Positions 44,516 through 51,904 of a stretch of DNA of 56,949 bases are shown here, in pieces. The position numbers were made by a program, and so were the translations under genes. Position 1 is the stretch's first letter. Every line of letters begins with the position of its first letter. This stretch comes from Pararcticibacter amylolyticus (GTDB lineage: Bacteria; Bacteroidota; Bacteroidia; Sphingobacteriales; Sphingobacteriaceae): contig NZ_QEAS01000026.1 of the NCBI RefSeq assembly GCF_003130405.1, forward strand, positions 19,045 through 75,993, in the 5' to 3' direction. The notes under the pieces are model-generated. The model saw only the letters and a list, made by a program, of their open reading frames with translations, was not told the DNA's origin and did no database searches.

Positions 44516-46231
44516 ATGAATACAACACTTAAAAAGGCATGGGGAATAGCCCTGGCGCTTGTCATCTCGAAAGGATCGGGTGCACAAACCCACGCTCCCG
44601 ACAAGATTTTCATAAACGGAAAAGTCCTTACCATCGACTCATCCAATTCTATAGTGCAGGCTCTGGCCATTCGGAATGGAAGGATCGAAGCAGTAGGCTC
44701 TACGGCTCAGATAAGCCGCTTAAAAGGAAAGTCTACGGCGGTCATTGATCTGAAAGGGAAAACGGTAGTCCCCGGCTTTATCGACGGACACAGCCATTTT
44801 ATGGGCTTAGGACAACTTGACCTGGTGAATATAGCTGCACCGCCTGTAGGTAAAGTCACTTCAATAGCCGGGCTGGTAGAGGAGGTCAGGAAATTCAGGG
44901 ACGAAAGAAAGATAAAAGCGGGACAGTGGATTGCCGCCTATGGCTACGATCAGGATCAGCTGACGGAGAAAAGACACCCTGCGAAAGAGGATCTGGACGC
45001 GGTGTTCCCGGACAACCCCGTCCTGCTCGGCCATATTTCCGGGCACATGCTCGTAGCTAACTCAGCCGCTCTCAGGCTGGCAGGTATTACAGCGGCTACC
45101 AAAGATCCGGACGGCGGAATGATTATCCGGAAACCCGGAAGCTCAGAACCTGCCGGCCTGTTGCAGGAAAACGCCCAGGCTTTAGTCATGAAAGAGCTGA
45201 ACAAGCAAAAACCTTCTCCCGAAAAGCAAATGGATCAGATCAGGAGACAGCAAGTGTTTTATGCCAGTTTCGGTATTACAACAGCGCAGGATGGTTTCAC
45301 CAGTCAGGAATCCCTGGACCTGTTAAAGCAGGCTGCTTCCGAAGGTAAGCTTTTCCTGGATGTGGTAGCCCTTCCTTCATTTGTTCTGCTCGATAAGATT
45401 ATTGCTGATCCGGCTGCCTATAAGTTTGGGTTCTACGACAAACGCCTGAAGCTCGACGGGATCAAACTATCATCGGATGGTTCTCCGCAGGGGAAAACAG
45501 CATTTTTCTCAAAGCCCTATCTCACGCCGGTTCCCGGTTGTGACGATCACTGCACCGGCTTTCCCACCATCACCCAGGAGAAATTTAACGAAGTTGTACT
45601 GAAATGTTTCAGTCACAATCTGCATCTGTATACCCATTGCAATGGCGACGGAGCCATCGATATGTATATAGAAGCGGTAAAAAATGCCAATAAGGAACTT
45701 CATTCCGGCAGTATTGGCCGCCGGACGGTCGTCATACATTCGCAGTTTGTAAGGGACGACCAGCTCGATCAGTATAAAGAGCTGGGACTGATGCCCTCGT
45801 TTTTCACCAATCACGCCTTTTTCTGGGGTGATGTACATACGCAGAACCTGGGGAAGGAGCGTGCGGCCTTTTTAAGCCCCCTTCATAGCGCAGGAAGAAA
45901 GGGAATCATATACACCAATCATACCGATTACCCGGTGACACCGGTCAATCCGTTGTTCCTGCTATGGACCTCGGTAAACCGTTTATCCAGATCAGGACAG
46001 GTGATTGGAGCAGAGGAGCGTATCTCAGTCGCAGAAGGTCTGCGGGCTATCACAATCAATGGCGCCTGGCAGTATCATGAAGAAAAAGACAAGGGTTCCG
46101 TAGAGAAAGGAAAGCTTGCAGATCTGGCCATCCTTTCAGACGACCCGCTCTCAGTTGAGCCTGCCAGGATCCGTGACATTGAAGTGCTTGAAACTATTAA
46201 GGAAGGTAAGACCATTTACAGGAAAAATTAA
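44516..46231 (+). CDS. Secreted YtcJ-like amidohydrolase 2
   Basis: This is a paralog of the preceding gene, similar over its whole length. Shared blocks are VPGFIDGHSHFMGLG, SSDGSPQGKTAFFSKPYL, YTHCNGDGAIDMY, VIHSQFVRDDQLDQY, FFTNHAFFWGDVH and NHTDYPVTPVNPLFLLW. A signal peptide ends near GSGAQ. I prefer the ATG at 44516 (MNTTLKK) over 44504. All metal ligands appear conserved in both copies, so both should be active, perhaps on different acyl or amine groups. It is 4 nt from the monooxygenase start, so the two are translationally close. Confidence 0.9.
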   Translation: MNTTLKKAWGIALALVISKGSGAQTHAPDKIFINGKVLTIDSSNSIVQALAIRNGRIEAVGSTAQISRLKGKSTAVIDLKGKTVVPGFIDGHSHFMGLGQLDLVNIAAPPVGKVTSIAGLVEEVRKFRDERKIKAGQWIAAYGYDQDQLTEKRHPAKEDLDAVFPDNPVLLGHISGHMLVANSAALRLAGITAATKDPDGGMIIRKPGSSEPAGLLQENAQALVMKELNKQKPSPEKQMDQIRRQQVFYASFGITTAQDGFTSQESLDLLKQAASEGKLFLDVVALPSFVLLDKIIADPAAYKFGFYDKRLKLDGIKLSSDGSPQGKTAFFSKPYLTPVPGCDDHCTGFPTITQEKFNEVVLKCFSHNLHLYTHCNGDGAIDMYIEAVKNANKELHSGSIGRRTVVIHSQFVRDDQLDQYKELGLMPSFFTNHAFFWGDVHTQNLGKERAAFLSPLHSAGRKGIIYTNHTDYPVTPVNPLFLLWTSVNRLSRSGQVIGAEERISVAEGLRAITINGAWQYHEEKDKGSVEKGKLADLAILSDDPLSVEPARIRDIEVLETIKEGKTIYRKN

Positions 46232-46235
46232 TCAT

Positions 46236-47399
46236 ATGTTAGAGAAGATTGTACCGGTTAACGTGAGAACCGCTCAGCGCGTAGCGGAAGTTTCATGGTT
46301 CAACGATATCATTGGCGGAGATACTGAGTATCTCGGCGTTCTGGATGAAAAGCGAAGGAGCAGCTTTGAACATTGCAGGGACATTACCCTCGCAGCCGAG
46401 CGGCTCGGTTTCAGTAAGATCCTTTTGCCGAGTGCTTATACAGTGGGCCAGGATGTCCTCACTTTTGCCTCGGGGGTAGCTCCCTTTACCAGTAAGATTA
46501 ACCTGCTCGCTGCCATCCGGACCGGGGAAGTCTATCCGCCTATGCTGGCCAGGGCTCTTGCATCGCTCGATCATATGCTAAAAGGCCGTCTCACCATCAA
46601 CATCATTAATTCAGACCTCCCCGGTCTTCGCGAAGATCCTGCTCTGCGTTACCAGCGTTGTGCAGAAACAATAGAAATACTGAAACAGGCCTGGACACAG
46701 GAGTATATCGACTTTAAAGGCGACCTGTACCAGGTAAAACTGCCCGCCGATCCGGTAAAGCCCTGGCAGCAGAACGGAGGCCCGCTGCTTTATTTCGGGG
46801 GAACTTCTGATGGGGCGAGAGACATCTGTGCCCGTTACTGCGATACCTTCCTGATGTGGCCGGAAACAGAAGAAAGCATGTACGAAACAATGCAGGATAT
46901 GAGCGCCCGCGCTGCGTCTTACGGGCGTACCATCGACTTCGGGCTGCGCATCCATGTGGTGGTGCGCGAGCATGAATCAGAAGCAAGGGCATATACCAAA
47001 CGCCTCCTGACATTCTTCAATGAACAGCGTGCTGCCGAAATAAGAGCCAGAGGGGAGGATTCCCGCTCTCTTGGAGTGATCCGGCAGGATGAAATGCGGA
47101 AGTATGCTGATGCCGAAGGTTTCATTGAGCCCCATCTGTGGACCACTATCGGGAAGGTCTTCTCCGGATGCGGAGGCGGCCTGGTGGGCGATCCGGATCA
47201 GATTGTAGCCAAGCTGAACCGTTACCTGGATATGGGGATCCGCGCATTTATTTTTTCAGGATTTCCATTGATTGAAGAGGCGGAATATTTTGCCAGGTAT
47301 GTTCTGAACAGGCTGCCTAATGTATCCCTGTCAGAATTGCACCAGCGGGTGCCACTTGAAACACCCGTCACTCCCTTAACATCTGCTGTATTACATTAA
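46236..47399 (+). CDS. SsuD-like LLM-class flavin-dependent monooxygenase
   Basis: This is a cytoplasmic FMNH2-dependent monooxygenase of the luciferase-like barrel family. It aligns by eye with E. coli alkanesulfonate monooxygenase SsuD over its full length: AERLGFSKILLPSAY, GRLTINIINSDLPG, PLLYFGGTSDGARDICARYCDTFLMW, FGLRIHVVVREHESEA and GIRAFIFSGFPLIEEAEYF. The SsuD Arg/His pair of the FGxRxHV motif is kept. The residues corresponding to SsuD Cys54 and His11 appear replaced (alignment from memory), so the substrate may differ. I set the start at the ATG at 46236 (MLEKIVPVNVR), four nt after the amidohydrolase stop. It would need a flavin reductase encoded elsewhere. Release of sulfite from a sulfonate is the likely role. 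Confidence 0.85.
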   Translation: MLEKIVPVNVRTAQRVAEVSWFNDIIGGDTEYLGVLDEKRRSSFEHCRDITLAAERLGFSKILLPSAYTVGQDVLTFASGVAPFTSKINLLAAIRTGEVYPPMLARALASLDHMLKGRLTINIINSDLPGLREDPALRYQRCAETIEILKQAWTQEYIDFKGDLYQVKLPADPVKPWQQNGGPLLYFGGTSDGARDICARYCDTFLMWPETEESMYETMQDMSARAASYGRTIDFGLRIHVVVREHESEARAYTKRLLTFFNEQRAAEIRARGEDSRSLGVIRQDEMRKYADAEGFIEPHLWTTIGKVFSGCGGGLVGDPDQIVAKLNRYLDMGIRAFIFSGFPLIEEAEYFARYVLNRLPNVSLSELHQRVPLETPVTPLTSAVLH

Positions 47400-47409
47400 A
47401 CACCTGTCG

Positions 47410-48852
47410 ATGAACATAACCAGTGAAGTTGAAAAGCCTCAGGCCCTGAAGGAGTCTGAAGGAATGAAAAGGGAACTGAACCTGCTCGACGCAACCCTGC
47501 TTGTTGCAGGCAGCATGATCGGGTCGGGCATCTTTATTGTCAGTGCAGATATTACCCGTCACAGCGGTTCCGCAGGCTGGCTGATCGCCGTTTGGCTGAT
47601 CGGAGGCTTTATGACGCTTATTGCAGCCCTCAGCTACGGTGAGCTTAGTGCTATGTATCCCAAAGCCGGGGGGCAGTATGTCTATTTAAAAGAAGCGTAT
47701 AATCCGTTGACGGCCTTTCTCTATGGATGGAGCCTTTTTGCCGTAATCCAGACGGGTACTATTGCTGCCGTTGGTGTGTCATTCTCCAAATTCCTGGCTT
47801 ACCTTGTCCCGCAGGTTAGCGAAGACCTGGTTTTATTTTCCGTAGGATCCTTTCATGTGTCGCCTGCGCAGGTACTCGCGATCGGTATCATCTTCTTCCT
47901 GACATGGGCTAATACAAAAGGAGTAAAAGGGGGGAAGGTTATTCAGGCAATATTCACCCTCACCAAATTATTAAGCATCATCGGCCTGATCATTTTCGGG
48001 TTTATTTATTTTAAGCCGCAGGTCTGGAATGTAAACTGGACGCAGGCCTGGGATCTCCAGCGGATCACAAAGGATGGATCATTGCTGTCTTATGAAGGGC
48101 TGCCTGCAATAGGCGGAGCCCTGGCATCAGCACTTGTCGGAGCAATTATGAGCTACGAAGCCTGGAATAATGTAACATTTGTTGCAGGAGAGATCACGAA
48201 TCCCCGGAAGAACATCGGCCTGAGCCTTCTGTTCGGAACTTTACTTGTAACTCTTATCTATGTTTTACTCAACATTATGTTCACCGCAGTTCTGCCGCTT
48301 CACGAGATTGCTACCGCTGAGAAAGACCGTGTCGGCATTGGGGCGTCCCATGCTATTTTCGGAAGTGAAGGCACTGTGATCATTGCGTTGCTGATCATGG
48401 TGGCAACGTTCGGGTGCAACAACGGGCTTATACTGGCAGGGGCCCGGGTGTACTACAGCATGGCGAAAGACGGATTGTTCTTCAGGAGAACCGCAAAGCT
48501 TAACAGGCATTCAGTGCCGGCAGTTGCTTTATGGGCACAGTTCTTAATGGCTTCCTTGCTCTGTCTCAGCGGAAAGTACGGTGATCTTCTTGACATGATC
48601 ACGTTTATTGCCGTATTATTTTATGTACTGACGATAGGAGGGGTTTTCATTCTGAGGGTGCGGCAGCCCGCAGCGGAAAGGCCGTATAAGGCAGTTGGTT
48701 ATCCCATACTTCCTGCAGTATATATCCTGCTTGGATTAAGTTTTTGCATTCTGCTGATCATTTATAAACCGGGGTTTACATGGCCCGGACTCATCATTAC
48801 ACTCATTGGAGTGCCGCTTTATTATCTGCAAAAGAAACCATTGAAGTTATGA
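47410..48852 (+). CDS. APC superfamily amino-acid-type permease
   Basis: This is an inner-membrane importer with about 12 hydrophobic helices. The first has the APC signature ATLLVAGSMIGSGIFIVSADI. Further conserved parts are YPKAGGQYVYLKEAYNP, ANTKGVKGGKVIQAIFTLTKLLSI, MSYEAWNNVTFVAGEITNPRKNIG and YYSMAKDGLFFRRTAKLNRHSVP. The protein (480 residues) resembles the LAT/SteT-like branch. It is the last gene of the operon, 10 nt after the monooxygenase. A logical role is to bring the amine or sulfonate released in the periplasm by the amidohydrolases into the cytoplasm; this is inferred from position. Confidence 0.9.
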   Translation: MNITSEVEKPQALKESEGMKRELNLLDATLLVAGSMIGSGIFIVSADITRHSGSAGWLIAVWLIGGFMTLIAALSYGELSAMYPKAGGQYVYLKEAYNPLTAFLYGWSLFAVIQTGTIAAVGVSFSKFLAYLVPQVSEDLVLFSVGSFHVSPAQVLAIGIIFFLTWANTKGVKGGKVIQAIFTLTKLLSIIGLIIFGFIYFKPQVWNVNWTQAWDLQRITKDGSLLSYEGLPAIGGALASALVGAIMSYEAWNNVTFVAGEITNPRKNIGLSLLFGTLLVTLIYVLLNIMFTAVLPLHEIATAEKDRVGIGASHAIFGSEGTVIIALLIMVATFGCNNGLILAGARVYYSMAKDGLFFRRTAKLNRHSVPAVALWAQFLMASLLCLSGKYGDLLDMITFIAVLFYVLTIGGVFILRVRQPAAERPYKAVGYPILPAVYILLGLSFCILLIIYKPGFTWPGLIITLIGVPLYYLQKKPLKL

Positions 48853-49172
48853 TTAAGGCTGATTTTCGGTGCTGGTGAGGCCCTCGTGCAGAACGCGTCG
48901 GGATCGCTGGTGAGCTGCTTCGAGACTCGGTCGCCCCCTCGTGCGGACACCTTCGGGAAAAGGCGATGAAAATGGTGAAAAGAGGCTAAAGAGAGGTTAA
49001 CGGGGGTAGGGGGCGTCGTCAGAATTAATCCGCATGCGGCAAGCAAATCCATCCAGAGATTAATTTTATTAAGTATAACCTTTTCTGGTTCCTACCGTAT
49101 AGGAAGGCACTCTAGACACGTTGCGCAAAGTCTGTCGAAGATTGAAAACACAAGAAAAGGTAAAACTCAAAA
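48853..49172. other. Intergenic region with short direct and inverted repeats
   Basis: No gene is visible in these 320 bp. CCCTCGTGC occurs twice (48881 and 48936). AATTAATC (49023-49030) and GATTAATT (49058-49065) flank a perfect palindrome CCGCATGCGG (49030-49039), and the right arm runs into TTTTATT, so this may end the upstream operon. TTCCTA/TAGGAA around 49088-49103 lies in the presumed promoter region of the next gene. Confidence 0.4.
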
Positions 49173-49958
49173 ATGAAAAAACAACTATTAATTTTCGCCA
49201 TGGCTGTGGCGACAATTTTCTCTGCATGTAAGAAAAACGACAAAAATGAACTTATCACACCTGAAGAAGAAGAAACTACAAGTCCGGGAACCAGCGGGGT
49301 TAAATTACTGACTGCTGTTTCGTCAGGTAACGGCGAACGCTGGGAATTTAAATACGACAGCAAGAACCGGCTGTCTGAACTCCTTCATCCTCTTGCCAGT
49401 GATGGAAAAGAACGGAAAGAAGTTTACAGTTATGATGAAGAAGGTAAACTGACAGGCATGGATATGTACTTCGCCGGAGCTGTGTCGCAGAAGTCTGTTT
49501 ATACTTACAGTGCCAACACAATAACCCTTGTTCTTTCATACCCGGGTTCAACTCAAAGCAGCAGCACAGAGGTGTATACTACGAATTCTAAGGGACAGAT
49601 TGTGTCGGCGGTAGCCCATGGTGCTAACATGACTTACACCTATAATGAAAACGGTTCTTTGAAGTCTGAATTCAGACAAATAGATGGACATCCTGATTTT
49701 GATTTGATGACAGAATTTACTTACGACAATAAGAAAGGCTCGATGATCAACTGTACAACTCCGGAATGGCTTTTCTATTATACCCACTCTGTTATATTTG
49801 GAAAAATCAATAATATGCTAACACTGGGCCCTGATTTTAAATTCCAGTACGAATACTCAGAAGACGGTTTTCCTGTGAAGAGTACATTCACTCAGACTTA
49901 TGGAAGTAATTCAATGCAAACGGTTTATTCTTATGAATATTCTACTGACAAGAAATAG
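49173..49958 (+). CDS. YD-repeat-like lipoprotein, DUF4595-type
   Basis: The lipobox FSAC (Cys20) is followed by KKNDKNELITPEEEETT, an acidic linker. The rest is a series of short beta strands with the pattern of YD/RHS-like repeats: WEFKYDSKNRLSELLHP, EVYSYDEEGKLTGMDMYF, MTYTYNENGSLKSEFRQ, FQYEYSEDGFPVKSTF. This type is common as DUF4595 surface or periplasmic lipoproteins in Bacteroidota, with no known function. Length 261. It is monocistronic, followed by two hairpins. Confidence 0.85.
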   Translation: MKKQLLIFAMAVATIFSACKKNDKNELITPEEEETTSPGTSGVKLLTAVSSGNGERWEFKYDSKNRLSELLHPLASDGKERKEVYSYDEEGKLTGMDMYFAGAVSQKSVYTYSANTITLVLSYPGSTQSSSTEVYTTNSKGQIVSAVAHGANMTYTYNENGSLKSEFRQIDGHPDFDLMTEFTYDNKKGSMINCTTPEWLFYYTHSVIFGKINNMLTLGPDFKFQYEYSEDGFPVKSTFTQTYGSNSMQTVYSYEYSTDKK

Positions 49959-49991
49959 TAAGTGATCCGGTGCAACCGGGAAAACGGATAG

Positions 49992-50009
49992 CCCGGAAGA
50001 GCTTCCGGG
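49992..50009 (+). terminator. Short hairpin downstream of the YD-repeat lipoprotein
   Basis: CCCGGAAG and CTTCCGGG are complementary with only two bases between. It lies just before the stronger terminator at 50018. Confidence 0.5.
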
Positions 50010-50017
50010 AGTTATAC

Positions 50018-50060
50018 AAAGACCATCCCTGTACGACAAACCGGGATGGTCTTTTTGTTT
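50018..50060. terminator. Strong, probably bidirectional terminator
   Basis: AAAGACCATCCC (50018-50029) pairs with GGGATGGTCTTT (50043-50054), followed by TTGTTTTT on the plus strand. It separates two convergent genes and can serve both. Confidence 0.85.
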
Positions 50061-51752
50061 TTATATATCAAAATCTGCCGGGACCGTAAATGAAAGCCTC
50101 TCCCTGGTTGTGGGATGGGTAAATTCGAGATATTCGGCATGGAGGAACAGCCGCGTATCTTTAGTTCCGTACAAATCATCGCCCGCTATGGGAATATTTA
50201 AGCCGGATGAATGGGCCGCATGTACCCTGAGCTGATGTGTCCGTCCGGTGACAGGATAGAAGTGAATATATGTACGGCCATTTACCCTCTTTTGCACCTT
50301 ATACCGGGTTTGTGCAGGCTTGCCGTGTTCGTAGCAAACCATTTGCTGCGGACGGTTATCCAGGTCGACACGGAGAGGAAGGTCAATAATCCCCTCGTCC
50401 TCTTCCAGAATGCCATCCAGAACGGCAAGATACCGTTTTGCAACAGTTCTTTTGACGAACTGTTTCTGGAGATACACATAGGCATCGTAATGTTTCCCCA
50501 CGAGAATGATGCCTGAGGTGCTTTGATCAAGGCGGTGCACCAGGGTAGCCCGGGGATAAAGCCTCTGGATCCGGGTTTGGACGGAGTCTGTAACGAATTT
50601 CCCCGGAACAGACAGGAATTCCGCCGGTTTGCTGATCACAAGAATATCGTCGTCTTCAAACACGATGCTGATCTCTTTTCCATTAGCCGGGTTGGTTTCT
50701 AAGGGATTATCGTCGACCTGTAAGCCTTCCATCATGAATGTCAGGATAGGGCCGCACTTTCCCCTGCAGGCGGGGTAGAATTCACCATGCTTGCGTACCT
50801 CTGATTTGGGCGATTGTCCCCACCAGAATTCCGCCATGGCAATGGGTTGCAGATTATGCAGATATGCATATTGCAAAAGCTTGGGAGCGGCACATTCTCC
50901 GGCCCCCGCAGGCGGAGTGAGTCCGGATTGCTCTGTAAAAATAGAAAGGAGGCTTTTCCATTCCTTTCTGGCATTCAGGAACCGGTAGTTTTCAAAAAGG
51001 CGGACTTGCAAGCTGGCGGACCGGTTTTTCCGTTCATCCTTCAGTTGATCGATCTTTTGCTGGTGCTGACTGATCTTTTTCTCTATGTCGCTGATCTTTT
51101 CCTGCCAGGAGGCTGATAAGATCCTTAAATCAAACTTTTGTTTTAGGCTTTCATTTCTGAGGACATCCTGCAAGCCCGCAAATTCTTCTTCTTTTAAGCT
51201 TTGCCGTCCCTCGTTTCTTCTCTGGTCGCGTTCTTTTTTCCACATCCTGAGCTTTCTCTTCCATTCGCTGATTTCGGCATCAGCCAGCTTTTGGGTCTCA
51301 GCAAAACTCTTCCTGAGCGCCAGGAACGTACCGTCCTCCTCAAGTGAATCAACATCTTCGTTAAGAGCGACCAGGTTCTTCAGCTCGTTCAGGTACATCC
51401 CGTCTTCCTGAAATACATCATAAACGGGGGGCACGAAATACGGATGCTGCCTGCCCTGCGCCAGCTTTCCGGAATAGGCAGCTAAAAAGCCTGTTTGGTT
51501 TTCAGGGGTTTTCACTACCAGCACTCCGAACATCTTGCCGATCACCATTCCTTCATGCTCCGGGTCGATGCCGAAGTTGTGCTCGTTGTCGTAAGAACTG
51601 TTCAGGAAATCCCGGACCTGCGAAGCCGCCATTCTGGCCAGCGGATGGGCTTCATAGCAGAACGGATAAGTGAATTTTTCCGGCAATGGCCCTTCCGGTA
51701 TATTTTCGTTAAACTGATGAAAAGCCCCGCCACTCATCTTCTCGTATTCCAT
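50061..51752 (-). CDS. RluA family RNA pseudouridine synthase with long N-terminal extension
   Basis: This enzyme isomerises uridine to pseudouridine in tRNA or rRNA. The C-terminal ~200 residues are a complete RluA catalytic domain: IVFEDDDILVISKPAEFLSVPG, the catalytic HRLDQSTSGI motif with Asp409, KRYLAVLDG and GRTHQLRVHAAHS. The first ~360 residues are unusual. They include an acidic region and a long charged helical segment (about 150-270; EKISDIEKKISQHQQKIDQL) that should form a coiled coil. Then comes a Cys-containing block, ECAAPKLLQYAYLHNLQPIAMAEFWWG, and YPACRGKCGPILTFMMEGL. The same layout occurs in other long RluA-type proteins of Gram-negative bacteria. The precise RNA target is unknown. 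Confidence 0.88.
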   Translation of the reverse strand: MEYEKMSGGAFHQFNENIPEGPLPEKFTYPFCYEAHPLARMAASQVRDFLNSSYDNEHNFGIDPEHEGMVIGKMFGVLVVKTPENQTGFLAAYSGKLAQGRQHPYFVPPVYDVFQEDGMYLNELKNLVALNEDVDSLEEDGTFLALRKSFAETQKLADAEISEWKRKLRMWKKERDQRRNEGRQSLKEEEFAGLQDVLRNESLKQKFDLRILSASWQEKISDIEKKISQHQQKIDQLKDERKNRSASLQVRLFENYRFLNARKEWKSLLSIFTEQSGLTPPAGAGECAAPKLLQYAYLHNLQPIAMAEFWWGQSPKSEVRKHGEFYPACRGKCGPILTFMMEGLQVDDNPLETNPANGKEISIVFEDDDILVISKPAEFLSVPGKFVTDSVQTRIQRLYPRATLVHRLDQSTSGIILVGKHYDAYVYLQKQFVKRTVAKRYLAVLDGILEEDEGIIDLPLRVDLDNRPQQMVCYEHGKPAQTRYKVQKRVNGRTYIHFYPVTGRTHQLRVHAAHSSGLNIPIAGDDLYGTKDTRLFLHAEYLEFTHPTTRERLSFTVPADFDI

Positions 51753-51868
51753 GTTGCGAAATTATCTTCTTTCGTGCAACTGATGCAAATGTTTGTCTGT
51801 TTTTCTGATCCCGGGACAGCTGATTGTAATAATCAGGAGGATACATCTGCGTTCAGACTGAAATGTAT

Positions 51869-51876
51869 TACTTTTG
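51869..51876 (+). promoter_or_regulatory. Bacteroidota -7 element of the FUSC-type gene
   Basis: TACTTTTG is an exact TAnnTTTG match 29 nt before the ATG at 51905. It lies downstream of an in-frame ATG at 51863, supporting the later start. Confidence 0.55.
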
Positions 51877-51904
51877 CAGCCGGCTTTCAAAATGGCTTTC
51901 CTGT

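Noticed and set aside
48881-48944. Mobile element footprint from the duplicated CCCTCGTGC
   Set aside because: Only a 9-nt repeat without terminal inverted repeats or a transposase; too short to call.
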